Source: Variovorax sp. PAMC 28711
GTDB taxonomy: Bacteria > Pseudomonadota > Gammaproteobacteria > Burkholderiales > Burkholderiaceae_C
Assembly (NCBI RefSeq): GCF_001577265.1
Contig: NZ_CP014517.1
Location: forward strand, 3,694,501-3,758,500
Length of the DNA stretch: 64,000 nt
Direction of reading: 5' to 3'
The notes under the pieces are model-generated. The model was not told where the DNA came from. It saw nothing but the letters and a program-made list of their open reading frames with translations, and did not search any database. This document shows, piece by piece, positions 17,427 through 26,932 of this stretch. The position numbers and the translations under genes are program-made. Each line of letters starts with the position of its first letter. Position 1 is the first letter of the stretch.

Positions 17427-19289
17427 TCACTTCAAATCACGCGCCTCGGCTTGTTGCGCCCGCATGATCTGGTGACGCCGCCAGTATTCGCTGACGGTGG
17501 CGTCGAAGGCGGCCTTGTGCTTGCCGATGCCCTTCAGCGAGATCTTGGTCTTGCGTGCGCCGAGCACGCCTTTGTCGTGGTGCGAGATCACGAGCGAAGC
17601 GCCGAAGTTGCCGTCCTTGAAGGAAAGACCGCCGACATCGTCCCACGACACAGCGCCCGACTCACTGGCGTCGGCGTGGATGCCCGCATAGCTGATTTCG
17701 ATCCGGGCACCCTTGGACAGATCGAAAACGACAGGCGGAAAGTAGCGAAGCACGATTTCGCGCTCCTCGTCATTGGACGGCTCGTAACGATAGGCCAGGC
17801 TGTATTCGTGGTTCGCCGCGAAGCGTTGCTCGTACACGTTCCACAAGCGCGCCTCGATGGCAGCGGCGGTCGGCATCTCTTCGACCCAGGTCGCTGCCGG
17901 CACCGCCGTCACGACGGCTGCGTAGCGGCTTTCGTCGACGCTGTGGCCGACGTTGCGCATCCGTTCCAGCAATGGCGGATGGCTGTCGTACGGGTGCGGC
18001 ACGTTGGCCGTTTTCATGGTCTCGAGGAAGTCTGGAGAGCCAGCGTAGGGATGCAGGCCTTCGGCGACGAAACGTGCGATGCCCAGGTCGCCCTCATGCC
18101 GGCGGCTTTCGGCGAAGAGCCTGCGCTCAACGTCGTTGCGGTAGCTGGCATAGGCTGAAATCTTGATCAGCGATTGCACGATCGATTCGGGTGCAGTCAG
18201 GGTCGCCGCAGCGCGGTCGGCCATGTATTCACGCTCACGGCTGTCACGCGCCAGCGCGAACTCGAAAATCATGCGGTAGAGCCGCAACACGTAATGCGCC
18301 ACGATCGTCAGACCGCCGCTGCGCATCTGCCACGCGTACTGATCGAATTGGCGCAGCTTGGGCCCCAGCAGCGCGCTGCTGCGGGTGTCGCCACCGCCAA
18401 GATGAGCCAACTCGTGCGCGAGCACCGCATCAGCTTCCGCAGTGCTCAACACGCGAAGCAGCGGCACGCTCACGAACAGCGTGCGGCCCCGCACCGCGCT
18501 GTCTCCGACCGTGCCGGGTGATTCGGTGACGAAGAAGTTGGTGTCGATGCCTGCAATGATCTGGTCGGGCGGCGCGGTTTGGCCTTTTGCCGCCAACTCG
18601 CGCACGCGTTGCCACAGGCGCGGTGCATCCTGTTCCGCCAGCAGTTCGCCTTCGATCTCGTTGTGGGCGGGGAGTTTTTTGAACAGTGTCCAGATGGCAT
18701 AGAAAACGGCAACGGCCGCAGCGATGCCAGCGACGCCAACCAGCTTGATGTAGTAGCGCTCCCAGAAATAGGCCGTGACCCAGAACGAGAGCCAGACCAC
18801 CATCACGCTTTGCACCAGCACTTCGACCGCGCTCGATGCCGTCATCAACCGCCACCCGGTCACGAAGCTCGCGTATTGCAGGCCTCGGTTGACGAAAGCG
18901 ATGGCTCCCAGCGCCAGCGCTGTGGCGAGCAAAATCCCGCCGCCGATGATCGTCCAGAGCGCGAGGCGCTCGACCCAGTGAAACTGCCACTGGAAGCCAT
19001 AGCGCTCACAAACCTTGTCGTGGAAATCGCGGTCTTCGTCGGCGGTGGCGTCGCAAGCGCCCGACAGCGGATGGCTGCGGTAGAAGCCCAGCGCCTCCTC
19101 CCGCTCCGGGCCGGACAGCTTCGGGCTGGCCGCGATCCGTTGCTCGATCGATTGCAGGAAGGCTGCGTCCTGGGTGCGCGCGACGTAGTGCGTGAAGAAC
19201 AGGGTCGCAGCCGGGATGACGAAGAGAGAGACCAGCGTCAGAACCAACGTGCGAAGGAGTTCTGACTGGACAGTGCGAGGGGAGGTCAT
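17427..19289 (-). CDS. M48 family metallopeptidase, multi-pass membrane protein
   Basis: A 620-residue zinc protease of the HtpX/Ste24 class. The catalytic site AVLAHELAHLGGGD (HExxH, near residue 292) is preceded by four or more membrane segments (TLVLTLVSLFVIPAATLFF; LALWTIIGGGILLATALAL; a pair near residues 165-205). A downstream glutamate in REREYMADRAAATL supplies the third zinc ligand expected for M48. The C-terminal 200 residues form a soluble domain (NDEEREIVLRYFPPVV). Family members take part in membrane-protein quality control. No partner gene is adjacent. Confidence 0.9.
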   Translation of the reverse strand: MTSPRTVQSELLRTLVLTLVSLFVIPAATLFFTHYVARTQDAAFLQSIEQRIAASPKLSGPEREEALGFYRSHPLSGACDATADEDRDFHDKVCERYGFQWQFHWVERLALWTIIGGGILLATALALGAIAFVNRGLQYASFVTGWRLMTASSAVEVLVQSVMVVWLSFWVTAYFWERYYIKLVGVAGIAAAVAVFYAIWTLFKKLPAHNEIEGELLAEQDAPRLWQRVRELAAKGQTAPPDQIIAGIDTNFFVTESPGTVGDSAVRGRTLFVSVPLLRVLSTAEADAVLAHELAHLGGGDTRSSALLGPKLRQFDQYAWQMRSGGLTIVAHYVLRLYRMIFEFALARDSREREYMADRAAATLTAPESIVQSLIKISAYASYRNDVERRLFAESRRHEGDLGIARFVAEGLHPYAGSPDFLETMKTANVPHPYDSHPPLLERMRNVGHSVDESRYAAVVTAVPAATWVEEMPTAAAIEARLWNVYEQRFAANHEYSLAYRYEPSNDEEREIVLRYFPPVVFDLSKGARIEISYAGIHADASESGAVSWDDVGGLSFKDGNFGASLVISHHDKGVLGARKTKISLKGIGKHKAAFDATVSEYWRRHQIMRAQQAEARDLK

Positions 19290-19462
19290 CTTGATCCTGA
19301 CGATGTGTTCTTTGATGCGGGCGGTATGCCCGTGTCAGCGCGCACTGATCGGCAGCGCGTCGAGCGGCGCGACCACGTCCTTGCCGCCCATCGAGTCCGG
19401 CTCCTGGCCCATCCGCGACCAACCCCGCGAGCGGTCGAGGCCTTCGGCCGCCACGGCGTCAT

Positions 19463-20218
19463 CTATCGGCGCTCGAACACCACGTCCCACACACCGTGGC
19501 CGAGCTTGATGCCGCGGTTCTCGAACTTCGTGAGCGGGCGGTAGTCGGGCTTGGGTGCATAGCCGCTCGCATCGGTCGCGGTGTTGCGCAGCAGCGGCTC
19601 GTGTTCCAGCACGTCGAGAATCTGCTCCGCATAGGGCTGCCAGTCGGTCGCGCAGTGCAGGTAGCCGCCGGGCTTCAGGTGTGCGGCGAGCTTGGCGACG
19701 AACGGCCCCTGCAACAGGCGCCGCTTGTTGTGGCGCTTCTTGTGCCACGGGTCGGGGAAGAACACGTGCACGCCGTCGAGGGTGTCGGGCTGCAGCATGT
19801 GGTCGAGCACTTCGACCGCGTCGTGCGCGCAGATGCGGATGTTGGCGAGCCCCTGTTCGCCGATGCGCTTGAGCAGCGCACCCACGCCGGGTTCGTGCAC
19901 TTCGCAGCACAGGAAGTTGGTCTCGGGCATCAGCGCGGCGATGTGGGCCGTGGCTTCGCCCATGCCGAAGCCGATCTCGAGCACCGTGCGCGCCTCGCGG
20001 CCGAAGGTGGCGGCGAGGTCGATCGGTTCGGCCCTGTAGGGCAGCAGGAACAGCGGGCCGAGTTCGGCGAAGGCGCGGGCCTGGCCGTCGGTGGTGCGGC
20101 CGGCGCGCCGCACGAAGCTCTTCAGGCGCCGGTGCAGCGGGTGCGGCTCGTCCGCTGCGGGCGTGCCGTTGTCGGAGGGGGCGTCGCCTGGCGGCGGATC
20201 GGTTTCAGGAAGGGACAT
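19463..20218 (-). CDS. trmB: tRNA (guanine-N7-)-methyltransferase
   Basis: Methylates G46 in the variable loop of tRNAs using S-adenosylmethionine. The SAM loop is [18 protein letters not shown]. The TrmB hallmark [15 protein letters not shown] supplies the catalytic/tRNA-binding residues, and the C-terminal [14 protein letters not shown] is family-typical. The start MSLPETD at 20218 is chosen because its ATG shares one base with the TGA of gluQ (TGATG), indicating coupled translation. A ~30-residue low-complexity N-terminal extension rich in Pro/Asp precedes the conserved domain. Length 251 residues. Confidence 0.94.
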   Translation of the reverse strand: MSLPETDPPPGDAPSDNGTPAADEPHPLHRRLKSFVRRAGRTTDGQARAFAELGPLFLLPYRAEPIDLAATFGREARTVLEIGFGMGEATAHIAALMPETNFLCCEVHEPGVGALLKRIGEQGLANIRICAHDAVEVLDHMLQPDTLDGVHVFFPDPWHKKRHNKRRLLQGPFVAKLAAHLKPGGYLHCATDWQPYAEQILDVLEHEPLLRNTATDASGYAPKPDYRPLTKFENRGIKLGHGVWDVVFERR

Positions 20219-21132
20219 CACGGCGGCGGATTGTAGAGAGCCGCCCATTCGGGCACCCAGCGCGCGAGCGCATCGGCCGGCGCATCGGTGGGGTCGGCTG
20301 CCCGCAAACCGAGCACGCGCGCGGCTTTCGAAAGCTCGGCCCGCGCAGCGGACGGCGTGTCGGTGTCGAACGCCGCAGCGCCGAGTTGCTTGGACAGCTT
20401 TTCACCGTCCGCGCCCCGCACGAGCGGTGCGTGCAGGTAGCGCGGCGTCGGCAGTCCGAGCGCGCGCTGCAGCAGGATCTGGCGCGCCGTGTTGTCGGTC
20501 AGGTCTTCGCCGCGGACCACGTCGGTGATGTGCTGGGCGGCATCGTCGACCACCACGCGCAGCTGGTAGGCCCACGGACCGTCGGCGCGGCGCAGCACGA
20601 AATCGCCGACCTCGCGTGTCACGTCCTGCTGCTGCGGACCGAGGCGCCGGTCGGTCCACGACACGTCGGCGTCGACCTTGTGGGTGGCGAATCGCCAGGC
20701 GCGCGCCGGCTTGCCGTGAAGCCCGTCGCGGCAGGTGCCGGGGTACACGCGCTCCTGGTGGCGAGCGTGCACCACGCCTTGCCGCGCGAGCGCGTCGTCG
20801 ATCTCCGCGCGGGTGCAGCCGCAGGGGTAGGCAAGGCCCGCTGCAACCAGCGCGGCGAGCGCTTCTTCATAGCGCGCGAGACGCTGCGTCTGCCAGACCG
20901 GTGTGGCGTCGGGCACCAGGCCGCAGGCGGCCAGTTGCGCGAGGATGCGTTCACCCAACCCCGGCAGGCAGCGCTCGGTGTCGCCGTCTTCGATGCGCAC
21001 CAGCCAGCGGCCGCCTTGCGCGCGGGCATCGAGCCAGCTCGCGAGCGCGGCCACGAGCGAGCCCGCGTGCAGCGGGCCGGTCGGCGAGGGCGCGAACCGG
21101 CCGGTCCGGACGGCGGCCCCGCCGGTGTTCAC
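20218..21132 (-). CDS. gluQ: Glutamyl-Q tRNA(Asp) synthetase
   Basis: Attaches glutamate to the queuosine base of tRNA-Asp. It is a paralogue of the GluRS catalytic domain without an anticodon-binding domain, matching the 304-residue length. Visible motifs: [18 protein letters not shown] (HIGH-equivalent), the zinc-binding pair CGCTRAE and [22 protein letters not shown], and GEKLSKQ (KMSKS-equivalent). It begins at GTG 21132, overlapping the stop of the FAD-protein gene by four bases (GTGA), and itself overlaps trmB, so three genes form one coupled run. Confidence 0.94.
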   Translation of the reverse strand: MNTGGAAVRTGRFAPSPTGPLHAGSLVAALASWLDARAQGGRWLVRIEDGDTERCLPGLGERILAQLAACGLVPDATPVWQTQRLARYEEALAALVAAGLAYPCGCTRAEIDDALARQGVVHARHQERVYPGTCRDGLHGKPARAWRFATHKVDADVSWTDRRLGPQQQDVTREVGDFVLRRADGPWAYQLRVVVDDAAQHITDVVRGEDLTDNTARQILLQRALGLPTPRYLHAPLVRGADGEKLSKQLGAAAFDTDTPSAARAELSKAARVLGLRAADPTDAPADALARWVPEWAALYNPPP

Positions 21133-22202
21133 AACGCCGCGAGGGCGAGCGAGAGGCCCGAAAGAAAAGCGTCTTCGACGCGGTGGCCCATGCACCAGTC
21201 GCCGGCGATGCCGAAGCGCGTCTTCGCGTCCCACAGATGCGGCTTGCCGACCGGCACCTGCGTCTGCGCTTCGGCCCAGCATCGCGTGCGCGAAAAGCTC
21301 GGCTCGGTGCGAATGCCGGTGATCTCCGAGAAGGCGCGCAGCAGCTTGGCTTCGATGCGTGCGCTGTCGTCGCGCAGGTGCTCCTGCGACCACGGTGCGC
21401 TGGCCTGCAGTGTCCAGCGCTCGATGCGGTCGCGGCCCGGCTTGGACGATTCGCGCGTGAGCCAGGCCACGCGGTGGTGCGTGCTGCGCGCCGCGTTCCA
21501 CTGCGGGCCGAGGTGAGACATGTTGGCCTGGTTGGCCTGCGGGAACGCGATCATCAGCGTCCAGCAGGGCGCGATCTTGACCTTCTCGATCGCCTTCGTG
21601 AGCGAGGCCGCATGACTGCCCAGCAACTGGCGCGCACGCGATGGCGGCACCGCGAGCAGCACCGCGTCGAAGCCCGAATACACATGCAGCGAATCGTCTG
21701 CGCCCGAGGTGTGCAGCTGCCACTGCTTGTCGTTGAGCGCGTCGCGTTCGATCTTCGCGACATGCGTGTCGGTGACCACGCTGGCACCGAGCGGCGCGGC
21801 CCACTGCGCCACCAGTGCATCCATGCCTGGCTGCGCGACCCAGTGCGCCTCGCGCGTCGGCAGCGCGGCTTCGGCCACGCGACCGTGCGGGTCGAGCACG
21901 CGAACGGCATTCGCACTCCAGGGGCGGCACAGGCCCGGCGCGGTGGTCTCGATCGCCCGCTGAAAGCGCGGATCGCGCACGGTGAAGTACTGCGCGCCCG
22001 AGTCGAAGCGACCGAACTGCGTGGCCTCGCTCGCCATGCGTCCGCCGACCTGTGATTCCCGCTCGAAGACCGTCACCTGGTGGCCGGCTTGCGCCAGCGT
22101 GCGCGCAGCGGCGATGCCGGCGATGCCGGCGCCAACGACCGCATAGTGACGCGGTGCGGCGGCAGGGGGTCGGTGACGCTCTGCGGCGGGACGTGGGGTC
22201 AT
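21129..22202 (-). CDS. NAD(P)/FAD-dependent oxidoreductase, renalase/amine-oxidase-like
   Basis: A 357-residue flavoprotein. The FAD ADP-binding loop is [21 protein letters not shown] with the downstream acidic ribose ligand (VTVFERES) and the GGRMASE motif. [16 protein letters not shown] is characteristic of the renalase-like group. The C-terminus has [20 protein letters not shown], the second FAD contact. The ATG at 22202 is preferred over an in-frame one at 22247 because AGGAG lies just upstream of it. Substrate unknown. First gene of the run with gluQ and trmB; the functional link is not obvious. Confidence 0.87.
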   Translation of the reverse strand: MTPRPAAERHRPPAAAPRHYAVVGAGIAGIAAARTLAQAGHQVTVFERESQVGGRMASEATQFGRFDSGAQYFTVRDPRFQRAIETTAPGLCRPWSANAVRVLDPHGRVAEAALPTREAHWVAQPGMDALVAQWAAPLGASVVTDTHVAKIERDALNDKQWQLHTSGADDSLHVYSGFDAVLLAVPPSRARQLLGSHAASLTKAIEKVKIAPCWTLMIAFPQANQANMSHLGPQWNAARSTHHRVAWLTRESSKPGRDRIERWTLQASAPWSQEHLRDDSARIEAKLLRAFSEITGIRTEPSFSRTRCWAEAQTQVPVGKPHLWDAKTRFGIAGDWCMGHRVEDAFLSGLSLALAAL

Positions 22203-22259
22203 GGGGGTCTCCTCTTTTCGAATCGTTGGTTTCAGGCTGGCTGCCACTCTACATCGGGA

Positions 22260-23213
22260 TCAGCGGCCCCGATGGCGCTCGAGCAGGGCCTTGCGGGTGC
22301 CTTCGTGTTCGAACTGCGCGAGCCACCATTCCAGCGCACGGCCGGGTTTGCCGGCGCTGCGCACGCGCCACGCGCAGTGCAGGCTCACGGTGTGCATCGG
22401 CCGCTCGGTGCGGCATTCGACAAGGTGGCCGGCCTCGATGTACGGCCGCGCCATCGGTTCGGGCAGGTAGCCGCCGCCCAGGCCGTGCAGTTGCGCCGCG
22501 AGCTTGGCCTGCATCGTCGCCACGGCGAGCACGTCCTGTCCGCCGACGAGGTTCACCGTCATGCTCGGCCCGGTGCGCGACGAGTCGGCGGCGGCCACCG
22601 CGCGGTGCTGCCGCAACACGGCTTCGGTGAGCGGGCCGTTGAAACTGGCGAGCGGATGGTGTGGCGCCACGGCGTAGACGAAGGCAAGCTCGCCGAGCGG
22701 CTTGCTGCGAATGCCGGTGGCGGTGAAGGCCAGGCTCGCCGCATCCAGCACGGCGCCGATCGCCAGGTCGGCTTCGCCGGTCGTCAACGCCTCGATGGTC
22801 CCGAGCAATGTTTCGTCGCGCAGCTTCAGGCGCGTCGGCGGCGTCAGCGCGAAGAAGGCGCCGGCCAGGTCGAGCAGCGGATCGCGTGCGATCACACTGT
22901 CGACCGCGATCGTGAGCTGCGGTTCCCAGCCGGTGGCGATGCGCTTGACGCGGTTGGCCACCGCATCGATCTCGGTCAGCAGCCGCGCCGCCTCGCGCAA
23001 CAACTCGGCGCCGGCCTCGGTGAGCCGCGCCTGCCGCGCGCTGCGATCGAAGAGCAGCACGTCGAGCGCGTCTTCGATCTGGCGCACGCGGTAACTGAGC
23101 GCGCTGGGCACCAGGTTCAGGGCGCGGGCCGCCCCGGCAAAGCTGCCGGTGCTCGCCACCGTTTGCAGCATGGCGAGGGCATCGGGAGTCAGGACGTCAC
23201 GGGCGCTGGGCAT
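22260..23213 (-). CDS. LysR family transcriptional regulator
   Basis: A 317-residue regulator: N-terminal winged helix-turn-helix (TVASTGSFAGAARALNLVPSALSYRVRQIEDALDV, roughly residues 17-52) with LFDRSARQARLTEAGAELL completing the LysR pattern, then a linker helix and a two-lobe effector domain (from about residue 90). It is divergent from the pirin gene at 23356, with an operator-like palindrome between them. The arrangement LysR / pirin / DoxX resembles the E. coli YhaJ system, whose regulator responds to electrophilic or quinone-type aromatics; applying that here is inference. Confidence 0.92.
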   Translation of the reverse strand: MPSARDVLTPDALAMLQTVASTGSFAGAARALNLVPSALSYRVRQIEDALDVLLFDRSARQARLTEAGAELLREAARLLTEIDAVANRVKRIATGWEPQLTIAVDSVIARDPLLDLAGAFFALTPPTRLKLRDETLLGTIEALTTGEADLAIGAVLDAASLAFTATGIRSKPLGELAFVYAVAPHHPLASFNGPLTEAVLRQHRAVAAADSSRTGPSMTVNLVGGQDVLAVATMQAKLAAQLHGLGGGYLPEPMARPYIEAGHLVECRTERPMHTVSLHCAWRVRSAGKPGRALEWWLAQFEHEGTRKALLERHRGR

Positions 23214-23223
23214 GGCGAATCAT

Positions 23224-23242
23224 CATTCAAATAATTTGAATG
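23224..23242. promoter_or_regulatory. LysR-type operator palindrome
   Basis: CATTCAAATAATTTGAATG is a perfect palindrome around a central A and contains TCAAATAATTTGA, a T-N11-A box as recognised by LysR regulators. It lies 10 bases upstream of the LysR start and about 110 bases before the pirin gene, as expected for an autoregulatory recognition site. Confidence 0.65.
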
Positions 23243-23355
23243 GTGCCATCAAATGCCGCGCTCTTCAGGGCGGGTCGCAAGGCCTAAAGTTCTTCTCATC
23301 CGCTGCGCATCCGGCGCGGCTTGCAGAGCGACCCGAAGGGGTCAGGAGTTCAACA

Positions 23356-24057
23356 ATGTTGCAAATCCGTAAATCACAGGAACGCGGTTACGCCGATCAC
23401 GGCTGGCTCAAGTCCTTTCACAGCTTTTCTTTCGCAGGCTATTACGACCCGGCCCACATGGGTTTCGGCAACCTGCGCGTCATCAACGAAGACCGCGTGG
23501 CAGCGGGCGCCGGGTTCGGCACGCACGGCCACAAGGACATGGAAATCATCAGCTACGTGCTGTCGGGCGAACTCGCGCACAAGGACAGCATGGGCAACGT
23601 GAAGTCCATTCCGCCGGGCGACGTGCAGCGCATGAGCGCAGGGCGCGGCGTGACGCACAGCGAGTTCAACCACAAGGCCGACGAGACCACGCACTTCCTG
23701 CAGATATGGATCCAGCCCAAGGCGATCGGCGTGACGCCGGGGTACGAGCAAAAGGAATTCAGCGTCGTCGAAAAGCGCGGCAAGCTGCGCCTGGTGGCAT
23801 CGCCGGACGGCGCCGAAGGCTCGGTCTCGATGAACGCCGATGCGCGGCTCTTCGCCGGCCTGATCGACGGCGACGAGAAAGCCAGCCTCGCACTCGACCC
23901 GTCGCGCAAGAGCTACGTGCACCTGGTGCGCGGCGAGCTCGAAGTGAACGGCCAGAAGCTCGCCACCGGCGACGCGGCGATGCTCGAAGGCGAATCGTCG
24001 CTCACGCTCACCGCCGGCAACGACGCCGAAGTGCTGGTGTTCGACCTCGCTGCCTGA
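23356..24057 (+). CDS. Pirin family protein
   Basis: A 233-residue bicupin. The metal-binding motif is in FGTHGHKDMEIISYVLSG with a later histidine in GRGVTHSEFNH; the opening KSFHSFSFAGYYDPAHMGFG is highly typical of bacterial pirins (YhaK/YhhW type), some of which oxidise quercetin or sense redox state. CAGGAG at 23343 supports the ATG at 23356. First gene transcribed away from the LysR regulator; followed by a strong intrinsic terminator, so DoxX and later genes may be partly uncoupled from it. Confidence 0.93.
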   Translation: MLQIRKSQERGYADHGWLKSFHSFSFAGYYDPAHMGFGNLRVINEDRVAAGAGFGTHGHKDMEIISYVLSGELAHKDSMGNVKSIPPGDVQRMSAGRGVTHSEFNHKADETTHFLQIWIQPKAIGVTPGYEQKEFSVVEKRGKLRLVASPDGAEGSVSMNADARLFAGLIDGDEKASLALDPSRKSYVHLVRGELEVNGQKLATGDAAMLEGESSLTLTAGNDAEVLVFDLAA

Positions 24058-24065
24058 TGTCTTCC

Positions 24066-24091
24066 AGACCGCCTCCGAGCGGTCTTTTTTT
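24066..24091 (+). terminator. Rho-independent terminator after pirin gene
   Basis: AGACCGC (24066-24072), loop CTCCGA, GCGGTCT (24079-24085), then a T-run to 24091. It begins nine bases after the pirin stop and precedes the doxX-like gene by about 30 bases, so it probably attenuates read-through from pirin into the rest of the cluster. Confidence 0.8.
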
Positions 24092-24122
24092 CGGTCTTTT
24101 TTTTCAACTCAGGAGTTACTCC

Positions 24123-24566
24123 ATGGCATCCACCACCACTGCACCCTTGTCGTCCTCGGGCGTCACCACCACCTCGATGCAGGACGTGCTTGCGCTCGTC
24201 GGCCGCGTGCTGATCGCGTACCTGTTCATTCCTGCCGGCTTCGGCAAGCTGATGGGTTTTGCCGGTGCGGTCGGCTACATCAACTCGAAGGGCTTGCCGC
24301 TGCCTGAAGTCGGCGCCGTGATTGCGATCCTCGTGGAACTGGGCCTGGGCATCGCGCTGCTCGTCGGCTTCAAGACGCGCATCGCTGCTGTGGTGCTCGC
24401 CGTCTTCACCGTGGCGACCGCCGTGATCTTCCACAACTTCTGGGCGGTGCCCGAAGCCATGAAAATGATGCAGCAGATCAACTTCAACAAGAACATCGCC
24501 ATTGCCGGCGGCCTGCTCGCGTTCGTCGCCTTCGGCGCCGGTCGCCTCAGCGTCGACAAGCGTTAA
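24123..24566 (+). CDS. DoxX family membrane protein
   Basis: A 147-residue protein with four hydrophobic helices: LVGRVLIAYLFIPAGFGKLM, VGAVIAILVELGLGIALLVG, RIAAVVLAVFTVATAVIF and IAIAGGLLAFVAFGAG. The first helix with its FIPAGFGKLMG motif and the HNFWAV loop are standard for DoxX/YqjF. The E. coli relative YqjF is controlled by the LysR protein YhaJ together with pirin YhaK, which mirrors this locus. CAGGAG just upstream supports the ATG at 24123. Probably acts with the flavodoxin gene downstream (12-base gap) in redox or electrophile defence; inferred. Confidence 0.9.
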   Translation: MASTTTAPLSSSGVTTTSMQDVLALVGRVLIAYLFIPAGFGKLMGFAGAVGYINSKGLPLPEVGAVIAILVELGLGIALLVGFKTRIAAVVLAVFTVATAVIFHNFWAVPEAMKMMQQINFNKNIAIAGGLLAFVAFGAGRLSVDKR

Positions 24567-24578
24567 AAGGAGCATCCC

Positions 24579-25130
24579 ATGACCGACATCGTTGTTGTCT
24601 TCCATTCCGGCTACGGCCATACGCAGCGCGTGGCGCAAGCCGTGGCCGATGGCGCCGACGCCCAATTGCTCGCGATCGACGCCGATGGCAACCTGCCCGA
24701 AGGCGGCTGGGAACTGCTCGCCGCGGCCGACGCCATCGTGTTCGGCACGCCGACCTACATGGGCGGCGCGAGTTGGCAGTTCAAGAAATTCGCCGACGCG
24801 TCGTCGAAGGTCTGGTTCACGCAAGGCTGGAAAGACAAGCTCTTCGCGGGCTTCACCAACAGCGCCAGCATGAGCGGCGACAAGGGCACCACGATGATCG
24901 GCCTGTGGACGCTGGCGATGCAGCACGGCGGCCAGTGGACGAGCATGGGCATGATGCCCAGCAACACCAAGGCCGCGGCGCGCGACGACCGCAACTACGT
25001 CGGCGGCTACGGCGGCCTGCTGACCCAATCGCCGTCCGATGCGAGCCCCGCCGAGATGTCGCAGGGCGACCTCGACACCGCGCGTGCCTTCGGCGAGCGC
25101 ATCGCCGAAGTGGCAAGATCGCGCGGCTGA
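24579..25130 (+). CDS. Flavodoxin family NAD(P)H-quinone oxidoreductase-like protein
   Basis: A 183-residue flavodoxin-fold protein. The FMN phosphate loop is HSGYGHTQRVAQAVADGA. The second FMN contact VFGTPTYMGGASWQFKKFAD and the third NSASMSGDKGTTMIGLW follow, as in the WrbA group of two-electron quinone reductases. A preceding AAAGGAG supports the start. It sits between DoxX and a second pirin, consistent with a quinone-detoxification operon under the LysR regulator. WrbA itself is not claimed because the C-terminal region differs in detail. Confidence 0.88.
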   Translation: MTDIVVVFHSGYGHTQRVAQAVADGADAQLLAIDADGNLPEGGWELLAAADAIVFGTPTYMGGASWQFKKFADASSKVWFTQGWKDKLFAGFTNSASMSGDKGTTMIGLWTLAMQHGGQWTSMGMMPSNTKAAARDDRNYVGGYGGLLTQSPSDASPAEMSQGDLDTARAFGERIAEVARSRG

Positions 25131-25159
25131 AAGACCCCGACCCCCGAAGGAATCGCTCG

Positions 25160-26071
25160 ATGACCGCACTGCAACTGCTCAGCCCCGCCGACAAGGACCT
25201 GGGGGGTGGCTTCACGGTGCGGCGTCTGCTGCCATCGGCCAAGCGGCGCTCGGTCGGGCCCTTCGTGTTCTTCGACCATTTCGGGCCGGCCACCGAAGTG
25301 CCCGACAGCGCGCACGACGTGCGGCCCCACCCGCACATCGGCCTCGCCACGGTCACCTATCTTTTCGAGGGCGCGATGATGCATCGCGACAGCCTCGGCA
25401 ACAACCAGGAAATCCGCCCCGGCGCGATCAACTGGATGACCTCGGGCCGCGGCATCGTGCACTCCGAACGCAAGCCCGAGCAGCTCAAAAACGAGACCTA
25501 CACCAACCACGGCCTGCAGCTGTGGGCCGCGTTGCCTGTGGCCTTCGAGGAAGTCGAGCCCAGCTTCGCGCACACGGCGGCCGCCGACATTCCGGCGCTG
25601 GAAGTGCAGGGCGCGAAGGTTCGCGTGCTCATCGGCGAAGCCTTCGGCGTCACGTCGCCGGTCAAGACTTTCGCGCCCACGGTCTATCTCGATGTGCAGT
25701 TGCCCGCGGGCGGCCCATTCGAACTGCCCGCACTGGCACCCGAGCTCGCGGTGTACGTGGTCGACGGCGCGGTGTCGGTGGACGGCACCGACGTACCCGC
25801 CCACACGATGGCGTTCCTGCCGGACGGTGGCGGCGCGATGCTGAAGGCGGCCGCTGCCACGCAGATCGTGGTGATCGGCGGCGAGCCGCTCGACGGCCCG
25901 CGCTACATCACCTGGAATTTCGTGTCGAGCCGGAAGGAACGCATCCTCGAGGCCGGCGCCGACTGGGCGGCTCAGCGCATGGGCCATGTGCCCGGCGAGA
26001 CCGAGTTCATCCCGCTGCCCGGGCACCCGTTCGGCGTGCAGGAACCCAACGTCACGACCACGCCCGTTTGA
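25160..26071 (+). CDS. Pirin family protein (second copy)
   Basis: A 303-residue, full-length bicupin pirin, longer and distinct from the copy at 23356. Metal-site motif VRPHPHIGLATVTYLFEG with GRGIVHSERKPEQ; GLQLWAALPVAFEE and the C-terminal ITWNFVSSRKERI (pirin_C domain) are standard. Starts at ATG 25160 behind GAAGGAA. The last gene of the LysR-linked cluster; its stop overlaps the region where the DTW gene begins. Confidence 0.92.
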   Translation: MTALQLLSPADKDLGGGFTVRRLLPSAKRRSVGPFVFFDHFGPATEVPDSAHDVRPHPHIGLATVTYLFEGAMMHRDSLGNNQEIRPGAINWMTSGRGIVHSERKPEQLKNETYTNHGLQLWAALPVAFEEVEPSFAHTAAADIPALEVQGAKVRVLIGEAFGVTSPVKTFAPTVYLDVQLPAGGPFELPALAPELAVYVVDGAVSVDGTDVPAHTMAFLPDGGGAMLKAAAATQIVVIGGEPLDGPRYITWNFVSSRKERILEAGADWAAQRMGHVPGETEFIPLPGHPFGVQEPNVTTTPV

Positions 26072-26073
26072 AC

Positions 26074-26832
26074 GTGTCTTCTCCGGAGGACGGTCGTTTT
26101 CCGCACGCCGTCTCGCGCCTGCGCACCGAGCGCATGGAACGCAGCGGCAAACCCTTTCTGGCCCGCGGCGGCTTCAAGCGCGAGCGCTGCGCCGGCTGCC
26201 GCGTGGTGCCCAGCCACTGCCTGTGCGCCTTGCGACCGTGCGTCCCGACAAACGCGGCCGTGTGCCTGCTCATGGCCGACATCGAGACGCTCAAGCCGAC
26301 CAACACCGGGTGGCTGATCGCCGACGTGGTGCCCGACACCTTTGCCTTCGGCTGGATGCGCACCGAGGTCGACCCGGCGCTGCTCGCGGTGCTCGGCGAT
26401 CCGCAGTGGCAACCGTACCTGGTGTTCCCGGGGCAGTACGCGGCGCCCGAGCGGGTGGTGCACACCGTGCGACTGCCGGACGCCGCTTGCGATGCAGCCC
26501 CGAAGCGCCCGCTGTTCGTCCTGCTCGATGGCACCTGGGCCGAGGCACGCAAGATGTTCAGCAAGAGCCCGTACCTGGCATCGCTGCCGGTGCTGAGCCT
26601 GCGGCCCGACCGGCCGCCGCAATACAAGTTGCGTAACTCGGGCCGCGAAGACCATTTCTGCACCAGCGAAGTGGCCGCGATGTGCATGCACCTGGCGGGC
26701 GATCAGCGCGCCGCGCAAACACTCGATGCCTACCTCGATGTGTTCACGTATCACTACCTGCAGGCCAAGAACCAGAAGCCCATCGACCGGGACAGCGCAG
26801 CGCATCGGCGGCTGCGCGAAGCGTGCGCTTAG
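26074..26832 (+). CDS. DTW-domain protein, tRNA-uridine aminocarboxypropyltransferase-like
   Basis: Family members (TapT/YfiP) install acp3U in tRNA using S-adenosylmethionine. The zinc-like cysteine cluster RCAGCRVVPSHCLCAL is followed by LMADIETLKPTNTGWLI and the signature block LLDGTWAEARKM, which carries the D-T-W residues giving the domain its name. The C-terminal QYKLRNSGREDHFCTSE is also typical. Start uncertain: GTG 26074 lies directly after the pirin stop; ATG 26134 (MERSGKPFLARGGF) would remove 20 unconserved residues. Confidence 0.9.
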   Translation: MSSPEDGRFPHAVSRLRTERMERSGKPFLARGGFKRERCAGCRVVPSHCLCALRPCVPTNAAVCLLMADIETLKPTNTGWLIADVVPDTFAFGWMRTEVDPALLAVLGDPQWQPYLVFPGQYAAPERVVHTVRLPDAACDAAPKRPLFVLLDGTWAEARKMFSKSPYLASLPVLSLRPDRPPQYKLRNSGREDHFCTSEVAAMCMHLAGDQRAAQTLDAYLDVFTYHYLQAKNQKPIDRDSAAHRRLREACA

Positions 26833-26932
26833 GCAGTTAGTGATAACACGTATTTAGGGCCTCGATCTGCAAAACGAAAGCAGATTGGAAGCCTCGATTC
26901 CTACCATCCGCTCCAATCAAAAGGAGACGCAG

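Noticed and set aside
19290..19462. Possible short gene between the M48 protease and trmB (minus strand, ending DVVAPLDALPISAR)
   Set aside because: No ribosome site and no recognisable family; could be a remnant but cannot be supported.
26865..26885. Hairpin ATCTGC/GCAGAT upstream of tctB as a terminator or attenuator
   Set aside because: Only six pairs with a nine-base loop and no T-run; too weak to call.
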